Positions 11,455-20,956 of a stretch of 64,000 bases of DNA are shown piece by piece. This stretch comes from Gonapodya prolifera JEL478 (Eukaryota; Monoblepharomycota; Monoblepharidomycetes; Monoblepharidales; Gonapodyaceae). Position 1 is the first letter of the stretch, and each line of letters opens with the position of its first letter. The translations under genes were made by a program, and so were the position numbers. A model generated the notes under the pieces. That model made no database searches. It was not told the origin of the DNA and saw nothing but the letters and a program-made list of their open reading frames with translations. Location: contig KQ965868.1 of NCBI GenBank assembly GCA_001574975.1, positions 46,862 to 110,861 of the forward strand. The letters are read 5' to 3'.

Positions 11455-12300
11455 TCTGCAATCGTTCGAAAAATGCTCATGTATCATGCTGGTGCAGTAG
11501 ATAATGTGAGGACACCTGCAGTCCAATTACGCAACAGGCGCACCTGAAGTGCTACAAAACCCGTACAAAGCTAAGCAAGGCACAAAGCGCAAAGCAGATG
11601 GACTGTCAAAATCATGGTCTCAAAGGGGTTTGCGTTTGGGTCACTCTAATTCACGGAGTCCCCTCAAAACATGTTATTGCGTTCCAGCTTGTTTGGCATC
11701 AGCTTTACGAGATTGAACTGAAATGGACGAGAGTAGTTGAGTGAAGAGAGAAGATAATATGTGGTATAACTCTGTTACATATCACTGCATGACGTGCCCA
11801 TAGAGTTGTCAAAATCGAAGCGGGTCAACTCCAAAGCGCACACTTTCACTTTTCTCCATTCATGGATATTATTCTACAATCGTTCGTCATTACTGCAATG
11901 GCTTGCAACCCACTTCTTGCCCATAAATGACGTGTACACGCAATGCATTCCAATGACCCAACATGTCAGTTAGACCAATACAACCCACAAAAAGGACAAA
12001 CAAATGTACGAAGCCCAGCGCAAAAAAGCTGTCGAAATCGTGAGACCAAGGCGTTTTTCCGGTTGGATCACTCTTACCAAGTCCCCACGACAAAACACAT
12101 CATCGAGTTCCAGCAAGTTCGGCGTCTTGGAAGGAGCAAATCATGCTAGTGCGGGTCGTGTGGCACCTCGGATGATGAAACTCACGAGGCAGCCAATAAT
12201 GCTACAGCCACCAAAACGTGGAAATTCGAAAATCGTTTTCGCCTTGACCGCGCGTCCTTCTGCCAGATGTGGTCGTATTACCCCGCATCATCAACAAAAA
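11455..12300 (-). repeat. Two further decayed copies of the membrane-protein-like repeat
   Basis: Copies at about 11455-11860 and 11880-12300 match the array at 6860-9240. GTGGTATAAC...ATGACGTGCCCA...GTCAA...GCACAC at 11760-11850 matches 7120-7200. GTCCAATGACCCAACA at about 7798 resembles TTCCAATGACCCAACA at about 11950. Minus-strand frames again give short hydrophobic stretches interrupted by stops. The stretch 12301-12573 shows nothing I can support. Confidence 0.55.
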
Positions 12301-12573
12301 CGGAGTTTTGCGGAAACCCCAAGCAGCCGGCTCCTCCCATCCGCAATTCCACGCCTTCTCCACCTTGCCATACTCGCATCAATTGATCGTGCTCGCGACA
12401 GGATGATATGACGTGGACGCATTGATCTGAACGAAATCCAAAGTTTCAGAGCAACCTCCTTGTGCATCCCACAGTGTAAAGGAGAGTTCAGCAGATGAAG
12501 ACGTTGAAATTGTATAACTCACGATTTACGATGTACGAACAAGTAACTCTAATTCTTCCCATTAAGGCATCCT

Positions 12574-14178
12574 CTACACCTCCGCCACCTTCTCCGCAAC
12601 AATCTTGTCCGTCCACGTCCACAAATCCTTCTGCAGCTGCACATCCTCCACTTTCGCGTGGCGCTCCAACGGTTTTGAGGGGCGTGCTTGGTCCCAATAG
12701 AATTGGCCGCGGAGGTTCTTGCTCTGTGGAAAGGGCGGTTGGTGGGAAGTGCGGTGGGGGGACTAAGTAGGGGAGGGAAAAGTACCTCGACTTCCGGGGA
12801 TGCGGCCATGAAGACGGAACTCATGGCGCCTTGTTCTGGAGTCAGGAGTATGCGCTGTGTATAAGAGCAGAGGCAACGATGGGTGGCGACCGGCACATGA
12901 TGATGAAAACGCACGCAGACCGTCCGTCCGACGCCCACCTTCGCGACCCAATTCCCAACACCTTGCAAGAATCCAGGAACGGCATAGCGAAACAGCTCTG
13001 TGTGGACGACTCCGGGGTGTACAGCGCTGGGATCAAGGATCAATCGGCAAACCATGAGATGGCCAACTCATGACACTGGGGAAAGAGTCAGGCGATAACT
13101 CACTTGCAATATATCTTGACATCACTTCCATGTTTCTCCTCCATTCGCCTCTGTAGTTCCTTCACGAAGAGAATGTTAGCAAGTTTTGTCTCGCCTAATG
13201 GCGTTTCACATTACCGTCGTCAAATTGAGTTAGAGGATAATCACGAACACAGAGCTGAGAGCTCGTACCATATCGCGACCACGCGCCATAGCTCTTTGCA
13301 TCATTGAGCTTGTCCATGAGAATACCCGCAGAGGGTGCCATAACGTTTCCAGACGAGGAGAGGGCGACGACGCGGACCGACTGCCCTTCGGTTACTGCCG
13401 TTTTCTCGATGGTGGGGAGTAGGCGTTGGGTTAGGAGGAAGTGGGAGAAGTGGTTTCTGAAAGGGCGCAGTGTTTTGATGGTTTAGGTTGATCCGTGAAG
13501 GTAGAGAGAAGTGGGGGCACTCACGTTGCCTGATGAATTCAGCCAGGGACAAGGCAGGCAGCAAAGACGGAGCTAAACCACGTCGTCCACAGCTTGACTG
13601 CAATTGAACACTCACGAATTGCTTTTCGATCCCGTCCTTGGACGTCTCAAACGACGGTGTGGCCATGAGTCCAGCATTGAGAATCAGCATATGCAGGGGC
13701 AGTGACTTCTCAATGAACTGTGTGGCTGCTTTGTCGACGGATTTCAGGTCGTTCAAGTCGGCCTCGATGTAATCAATCTTGAAATCATCGTTAGTCACCA
13801 CCCGCGCTACCATCATTGATACTCCGAGGCCGCGCACCTTGTCATTTCCAGTCGCGGTGACAACTTCCGCAATAGCAGCTTTTGATTTTTCGGGGTTCCT
13901 GCCTACGCAGACCACGTGCGCGCCTTTCTTGGCACTGTTCGGAGGTGAGATTTGGGATCGCGGGTGAAAATTGCACATTCGGTACGCACAGAGCACTCAT
14001 GGTTGCCTTCCCGATACCAGTCGATGCCCCGGTGATAAGCGCCACTTGGCCGGTCAAGTCCTGGGCGGAGAAAAGACATTATATAATGGTGGCGGGAAGA
14101 GTGGAAACTTTCGCTGCGACTCACGGGAACATCATCGTACTTGAATGTGATGGGACGCGAGTGGAAGAATCCTGCCAT
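12574..14178 (-). CDS. Short-chain dehydrogenase/reductase, retinol-dehydrogenase type
   Basis: NAD(P)H-dependent oxidoreductase of the classical SDR family. Exons are 14125-14178, 13990-14060, 13616-13934, a 5-nt microexon at 13525-13529, an exon starting at 13456, and further exons to the stop at 12574-12576. The cofactor motif GASTGIGKA, the NAG motif (LILNAGLMATP), the FATNHFSHFLLT helix, the catalytic Ser in VVALSSSG and YGETKLANILFVKEL (YxxxK) are all present, then VHPGVVHTEL. This order matches RDH11/WWOX-like SDRs. The microexon (GCAAC) supplies the Ala and most of the Thr codon in FATNHF, and without it the frame breaks. The substrate, a lipid-like aldehyde/ketone or retinoid-like compound, is not determinable. 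It is expected to be cytosolic or membrane-associated. Confidence 0.85.
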
Positions 14179-14338
14179 CGTGCGTTGATGGGATGTGGTG
14201 AACTTACTTTTGAGGTGGACTTTCTCACCGCCGTTGTGAGGTATCCGGCAAAATGAAACGCAACTTCGTAAGTGGCGTTTTATTTCTTTCACCCGTCGTC
14301 AAGTTGAGAAAGGAAAATCAAATCGGAGCGTATTCTAT

Positions 14339-15953
14339 CTATTCACCGTCTTTCGCATTTACCGCTACGGCCGAACTAGTCGCTGAACCTCTCGCTGCAA
14401 GCTCGCTCACTGCATCGGGGTTTGTCAACACAAAGGTATCCCTGTTTATGATGTACTCCGAGTCCATGAACCCCAAGATTTCCAACAACTCGGACGCCTT
14501 GCAGCCCTTCACCCTCGCAATCTCGGTCGCGGTGTAGTTCACGATACCCTTCCCGAGCTAGCTCGACGTGACTGCCTTCGACGGCTCCCACAACTCAAAC
14601 GGCCTGTCCGCTTCCAAACGATCCCTCGACACCCACAATGCCAGCCGCGAGGGGTGAAGAGTGGTGCCGCACGAGTGCGCGGGCGGCACCAACGTCAACG
14701 ACGATGGTGCCCGAGGTGGCGAGACCGAATTGAATCAACCATTTGCGATCTGCGGTAGGCTGGCTTCGGGCAAGGAAAACGGTGCCCATGCTCGTGAGGG
14801 GTGCACGCTCCGAGGGAGGAGACGGGGTTGAGGAGGGCATGGCAGGTCTCCCGTTAACCGCGCTCGGGACTCCATCAAGGTGAGCAGCAGACCGAGACGG
14901 AGATCCGGTGGTTGGAGGAATGGTAGATGTGTGAACCCGAAACGGGGTTTGATGGTTCCAGCGAGCTCGTCAATAATCCTCGGCACCTCCGTGATCCTCT
15001 CCGACGAGCACACAATCGTGGTGCACCCCGCCGCCGTCGCCAACTCCGCCGCTATCAGTTTCGTCACCATCCCGCCTGTTCCCAGCGCACTTCCCGGCGC
15101 CGAGAATGTGACTTGCCGCCTCACTTCGCCCACGTCCTCCACAACCGCCACTCGCTTCGCATTCGGGTTCGTACGGGGGTTGTCGGTGTACAGTGCGTCC
15201 ACGTCCGTCAGAATAAAAAGGAAGTCGGCCGAGACCATTCCGGCTGTCATTGCTGAGAGGGTGTCGTTGTCACCGAACCGAAGCTCGGTGGTCGAGATGG
15301 TGTCGTTTTCGTTGATGGGGACAACTCCCATCGAGAGGAGTTCGCGGAAGGTGGTTGTGGCGTTGAGGTATTGTGAACGCTGACGGGGTCATGGGCGACT
15401 GTGGTTTAGTCGGGGTGCCACCGCTCAGAAGAAGCTCACAGGCAGTCACGTCGGCGAGATCCATCCGTGTAAGCAGGATTTGTCCGATAGGTTTGTCAAA
15501 ATGCCCAAGACGTCGGCAGAGAGCGCCATAAGTCGTCCTTGCCCAACAGCTGCTACAGCCTTCCACCGCAACGAAAACCCCCATCGGCCCCCAGAAATTC
15601 ATTCCCAAGCTCTTCCACAAATCACACAACAGCCGCAATCACCTGCTTCCCACTCAATCCCTTGGGTCTCTTCTCCAAGCCCAACTGTCTCAAAATCGTC
15701 CCCACCGCGCCACTGGACACGACCACCACTCGATGCCCCGCATCTTTGAGCTTCACAACTGTCTCGGTGAGTTGGAATAACGTGGCCAGTCGCGGGCGGT
15801 GTGTCTTTTCGTCCACGATAGAAGAGGTCCCCACTTTGAATACGATCGTGTAGTGAGCCGGTGCGGGGATGTCGCGCGCGCGGGGAGGTCGGATACGAGA
15901 CGCGTGGAGGGGGAGTGAGTAGGGGGAGTCTTGGACGAGGCGGGGCGTTTCAT
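14339..15953 (-). CDS. PRO1: Glutamate 5-kinase with PUA domain; reading frame possibly damaged
   Basis: Catalyses ATP-dependent phosphorylation of glutamate, the first step of proline synthesis. The kinase begins TIVFKVGTSSIVDEKTHRPR and continues VVVVSSGAVG, AVAAVGQGRLMALSADVLG, VVPINENDTIST, GDNDTLSAM and PGSALGTGGMVTKL, all conserved. A C-terminal PUA domain follows (TIVVDVGAARAL, AAGIVGVEGSF, GIVNYTATEIARVKG). Three irregularities exist. The plausible ATG at 15953 is out of frame with the kinase unless a CG dinucleotide in the run near 15873-15882 is removed. A TGA interrupts the PUA domain at 14595-14597. The frame then shifts near 14553-14565. A 43-bp intron (14558-14600) could bypass the last two. 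The start remains uncertain. Confidence 0.75.
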
Positions 15954-16056
15954 TGGGTATTTTTCGGTTTGAGTCACTTTTGACTGGTGAAGTGTTGTAA
16001 CAAAACTTCTGTCAAGTCAAAAACCAACACGTGCCACCAAAAGCTTATTTCGATTG

Positions 16057-17908
16057 ATGCTCGCAGGCTGCTGTTGTCCCAATCACCATCGTGTGCACCC
16101 ATCGAACGATGCAGCATCGATCTCTCGGACAGACAGTCGCCGACCACTCAAACGCGCCAGATCAGACGACGATGGAAACGCGATTGTCCATGTCCAACCT
16201 CCTGCCCTTGTGATTGACCTGCCCGAGCCTGACGCGCGGTTACATGAGACGAATGAAGATCTGGACAACGCGTCGCGGCTGCGAAGGAAACTGTCGTCGA
16301 CTGTGGGAGCGTCGTTCGTGTGGTTGGGTGATGCGATTGCGGGGCTGGCCGGATTCAAGGCGAAGTCTCAAGATAAGATCCAGATATTTGTAGGGACGTG
16401 GAACATGTACGGAAGGGTGGGTATCTTGGGGCTTTCCAGGAGTGGGGGCTTGACTGTAACTCCTGCTCTGATTTCTTCACCTTTCCATCTAGCCACCACC
16501 CCGAGACATCTCTCCGTTCGTCCCAGCTATCGGAATATCCGCCTCGACCGGTCTTTCATACCACCTCCTCTCCATAACAACACAAGAGTGCTCCCGCCCC
16601 CTCCAACGCTCCGTCCTCTTCCCCGACAAATCTTCATGGGAGTTGTTCCTCCGCTCCCATCTCGGGCACGCGTACACCATGCTTCACGCATGCACTATGG
16701 CTGGACTTCACATTGCCGTGTTTGCGCACAAGTCGTTGCTTGCTCGGATCGACTTGTCATCAGTTCGAAGTGCGAAGGTGCCGTGTGGGATTGCGAACGT
16801 CTTGGGAAACAAGGGCGCCGTTGCAGTCTCTCTCGATGTCGGCGGTCGGACACTATGTTTTGTCGGGGCGCACCTCACAGCAGGCGAAAAGCCAAAGTAC
16901 TGCGAAGCTCGAAATTCCGACCACCGCAGGATCGAAACATTATTAGCGGAGCAGCTTTATGTCGGAGGAAGGCTTCCCGATTTGACGTTCTTTGCAGGCG
17001 ACCTCAATTACCGCGTCAATGCGACGCGGGAGGAAGCAGACGAGTGGATCGACGCAGGAAAGGTGGAGGAACTTTTGAAGCGGGACGAACTTACAAGAGA
17101 GATGGTGCAAGGCGATGCATTCAAGGATTACAAAGAAGCGGGTCCTGTCACGTTTCCGCCGACGTACAAGTATAACGTCGCCACCGGTGTCAATGAAATT
17201 CTCCAAAGCGATCCAGCGGACGAAGACGAGGACGATTCCGGAGCGTCGCCTCTTTCGCCAAACACACCGCTACCTGCCACGGACTTTCCCGCGCTCTCCA
17301 TGCCTCCAAGCTACGCTCCAGTACCTCAAGATGCTCGACCGTCGATGCAATACGATTCGTCAAAGAAGCGGCGCGTCCCAGCGTGGACAGATCGCGTCCT
17401 GGTCCGACACTTGCCGAAGAATTCATCACGAAACGGGCATGCTTCAGCAGGAGGATCGAATGTTGCAGAACGAAAACCAGGTGGCAAAGTCGATCCAGTG
17501 GGATCATTGCCGCCGTCGATGGTAAAGGATCAGAAGCTCGGGGGAACAGGACTAAATGACTCACTTCGACTGCCCGAACCAAGTCCAACACGAAGCCTGC
17601 AGAAATCCTCCACCTTCTCCAAATCCCAACCCTCGCTCCCACACACCGTCTCCAGCCACCAAGCCGGTCTCCACCATACACCACCGCGTCCCAAATCCGC
17701 ACACGTGAACGAATCCAAATCTGATCGGCCCACCACACCCGGGTCCGGTGGAGGCGCCGCAGCTCCCGGATGGCTCGCGGCGTTGTTGGGTTGGCGCAAA
17801 GACGAAGAGGAGCGGGTGGAGTGCAAGGAGTACCGTGCAGTGGGGGAGCTTTACGGGTCGGATCATCGCCCCGTCGTTGCAGTTTTCGAGGTGTCTGGGT
17901 GGGAGTAG
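16057..17908 (+). CDS. Inositol polyphosphate 5-phosphatase
   Basis: Removes the 5-phosphate from phosphoinositides or soluble inositol phosphates, Mg-dependent. One intron follows MYGR near 16417; splicing joins VGTWNMYGR to PPPRDISPFVPAIG. The IPPc domain spans most of the protein: ITTQECSRPL (metal-binding Glu), LGNKGAVAVSL, VGAHLTAGEKP, FFAGDLNYRVN (catalytic Asp/Asn), VPAWTDRVLVR and YGSDHRPVVAVF (catalytic His). The segment between the last two motifs carries a Ser/Pro-rich insertion of more than 100 residues, longer than usual. No SAC, C2 or CAAX element is seen, so membrane recruitment must come from elsewhere. An ATG at 16057 is used; the TTG one codon upstream is not a normal start. 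Confidence 0.88.
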
Positions 17909-18015
17909 CAACCAAGCCAGACCAAGGAAGCCGTATGAACTTACTCTATTGTATTATTTTTCACATTATTTAGTCACAAGGCAGCCTCGGAAGTTCAACC
18001 AAAATCGCAACAAGC

Positions 18016-19463
18016 CTAGTTCACCCAATCTCGCATTTCCCTCCGATCCACCACACCACTCACGCCGCCCGTCATCTTAACCCTACTTCCCGCCCTACCC
18101 TTCGGCACATCCGCAACGCCTTCCCCAGAACCACTTCCCGACGAGAACGCCACGGGCATATTAAACTCGAGCGCCTCAGCATCTCGCTGCGCTATGCAGA
18201 AGACGGGCCCATTCCCTTCCGGGCAACCTCGCCACACTCACACACAACGTCCAACAACGTGTCCAAATCCTCCTCAGTGACGCGGCGGTTCACTATACAT
18301 GCCCGCAGAGCTTCACCTTTACACCAGTTGAACCGGCTACATCAGAACTCCCCACCAAAGACGCGACTTGGGGACACAGCGACTCCACAGCGAACGTCGT
18401 AGGCGTGAGGAAGCATCGCCCGACTTTTTGCAACAGATCAGCAATCGTATCTTGCAGTTGATTAAGTTGTTCCAGCATTGGTTCACGGTCCCCAGAGTCA
18501 AGAACGTACCTAAAGCACATGACGCGTAATGGTCCCTCCGCGACCATCTCCAGCACGCGGCCCCTGTTACTGATCCCGGTCCACAACTCCCTCGCCATTC
18601 GAATATCCCTCCCAATGTACTCAGCGTACCCGTTCCGTCCAAGAGACTGAATGGCCAACCAGAGTTTGGCGGAGCGGAAGGGGCAGGTCTGCTCGATGGT
18701 AAATTCGGAGAACCAGGGGAGAGAGCGGTCGGAGAGGAGGTATGGGGAGGAGGAGGGAAAAGGATTGGCGGAGGACGAGGGGGTCTTCGACGAGCGCGCA
18801 GCTGCAGTCGACTGTCAACGGTAAACATATGTTTGCGCGTTCGAGAAGGAGCCGGAAGCGGGCTCAACACAACTTACTTGGAACGTAAAGCCACTTATAC
18901 TGATCCACCGCCAAGGAATCCGCCCTTTCCATCATTTTAGACAAGTGCTTCAGCTCATCCACCACGCCCGCGGCTCCAAAGCTCCCATCCACATGGAACC
19001 ACAACCACAACCCCTCTTTTTCGCACAAGTTGGTCCAAATCGTCTATGGCGCCAGTGTTTACTGTCCCGGCGGACGCTGCGACGCAAACGGGGCGAAAAC
19101 AGTGCGACGCAAGACTGGTTGTTTTCATCAAGTAAGATATCTCCACACCGCCCGTTCCTATAGATATAACGGGCTTACTGAGTTTCTGCTTCAATTCATC
19201 CGGTACAGCCTTCCTCGTCAGCGAGACTTCGTCATCAGCTCGTGATTAAAGTCCCTGCAAATGTCTTGTGACGATGTCCACTGCCTGGTCGCAAGCGCTC
19301 TGAATTCCTCGGCGGGAATGTCGATGGGCACGGGGCGATCAATGGATACGAGCTGAAATCGGAACTGGTGGTTCGGCCGTCGAGCCGCTGATGGCGGAAG
19401 GTCGATATTTTGGACTGTGCCTCCGCCAAAAAACTGCAGTAAATGCATGCATTGCATAGGCAC
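18016..19463 (-). pseudogene. Group II PLP-dependent decarboxylase, internally deleted and frameshifted
   Basis: Fragments of an aromatic-amino-acid/glutamate decarboxylase-type enzyme in the right order. The N-terminus has IPAEEFRALATRQ; then, without the roughly 200 residues normally between, come VAASAGTVNTGAIDDLDQL and, one frame away, CEKEGLWLWFHVDGSFGAAG and the lysine region VDQYKWLYVP. The C-terminal half is better preserved: PYLLSDRSLPWFSEF, LWLAIQSLGRNGYAEYIGRD, EGPLRVMCFRYV and, spliced, RACIVNRRVTEEDLDTLLD. A GTGAGT donor near 18230 leads to a Gly/Ser-rich tail ending at 18016. The missing internal third (substrate-binding part) plus the frameshift at about 19033 argue for a dead gene. 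It begins only 6 bp after the end of the MYND gene upstream of it. Confidence 0.65.
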
Positions 19464-19469
19464 TACAAG

Positions 19470-20607
19470 CTATGACTCTTTTAACGCAGCTTGAATGGCT
19501 TTACATGCTGCTCTACGAGCTTTCCAGTCCGCTTTCTGGCACTCAGAATAACAGTACTTTGCCTGTTTACATCCGGCACATAACTTTGTCCGCGGCCTTT
19601 TTTCAGCTCCCCATGTGGAGCAACGTGGGTGGAGACACGTCGCAGGATACGGAGTTGTGTCGCTACTAGCTGCCTTTGTCGTCCATCGCCTTGTCACCAA
19701 AGGGGTGCAAAATCACGAAACAGATACCAGTATTGATGTTCCACGTTGCATAGTCATACTCCTCAGCTTCATCACAACGGTCGAGTTCTGCAAATATTTC
19801 ACGGAGAACAGCCTTTCCTCGCTCCACTTCTACCAGGAGATGGTAGTCATCTGCCAGTCGGGTGAAGTAGGGGAGAGTAGTAGGGCATGGCGACTTTCCC
19901 AAGCGGCGCTCAATGAGCAATTTCGCCTTTCGGAGCAGACGTTCTGCATAAATCTTTAATTGAAGTCCGTATTGACGAAGAAAAGGGAATAAGATATGGA
20001 TTTCTTGTAGATTAAGCCTCAAAATGTTGAGTTCCGCGTAATCGTTCAGAAATGCAATGTGAGCACACGACATGAGGTCTGGCACAGTGCCAGTGATACT
20101 CTCGTACCAATCGTCAACAACATCACACAGAAGGTATGCGAGTGTCCTGTACACTCGCGTCGCCATGTACGCAAGTCCTAGTGTGAGTTGGGTTGTTGTA
20201 GGACGGTGCGCGCAACCGTTGAAATGTAGCAACAAGGTGAACACACCAAATAATTGCAGCATAACCCGTAAATTTCGCTCCGTCCAAAGAACGTCCCAGT
20301 GCCAGGCACTAAACAGCGTCAAGGTGATCAAATTCTTCTCATCCTGTGTCAGAGGCTGGTGCAGGCCTGGAGCGTCTTCCTCGATGATTTTGTTATCTTC
20401 ACGCCGGCCTTTGAGAAACCAAGCCGCGACCGTATTCCCAAATTTCTTCTCGAGGAGCGGCAATGGAGCACTCAATGTGGCTGCCAACGTGCGATAGTGT
20501 GGCCGAAACGGCTGGAAAGGTGGTTTCAGCGCAAGCTCCGTATAGGATGGCGGGAACTCGAAGAAATTCTCTCCGTCGAGCATCGGCATTGCCGTCACGG
20601 TAAGCAT
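19470..20607 (-). CDS. MYND zinc-finger protein
   Basis: Two exons. The large exon encodes about 295 mostly helical residues with no recognised domain. A 58-bp intron (GTATCT...GGCAG) then joins NINT to ASSDTTPYPATCLHPRCS and opens the zinc finger: KLCAGCKQAKYCYSECQKAD followed by WKARRAACK, with the C-x2-C, C-x3-C and terminal H/C ligands expected for MYND. MYND fingers bind proline-rich peptides in chromatin regulators and co-repressors. A C-terminal position of the finger is common in fungal proteins of unknown function. The frame stays open for 18 codons upstream of the ATG at 20607, so a short 5' exon may be missing. Confidence 0.75.
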
Positions 20608-20956
20608 AGCGAAGTTTTCTTCGAGTGAGGCATAGATTCGGTCGCGGAGCGTGACGACTTATCCGCCCAGTATCACCACGACGCAGCGGCGCTACCTCAA
20701 AGCGAGATTGTGACCACACCGGCAAGTCCCTCGAAGTGCAAGAAACGGAATAGGTAGCGACGCCGCCTTGCAACATCGAGTTATGAGGTGACTACAGTCA
20801 TTACATCGGATTTTAGCGCTCTTCCTTCTGTTCGAGACACTGCGTTGGATAAAATCTTCCTTGATAGTCAAGCTACACCTGACGTAGCATTAGCAATATA
20901 TTTTTCTAAATGCCACCCTCGGGGCACTGTACACACGACCGCTCCTGTTCTGGTAT
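20608..20956. other. Intergenic, no gene seen
   Basis: Spacer between the 5' end of the MYND gene and the 3' end of glutaryl-CoA dehydrogenase. It probably holds the MYND promoter or a short upstream exon; I see no further structure. Confidence 0.4.
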
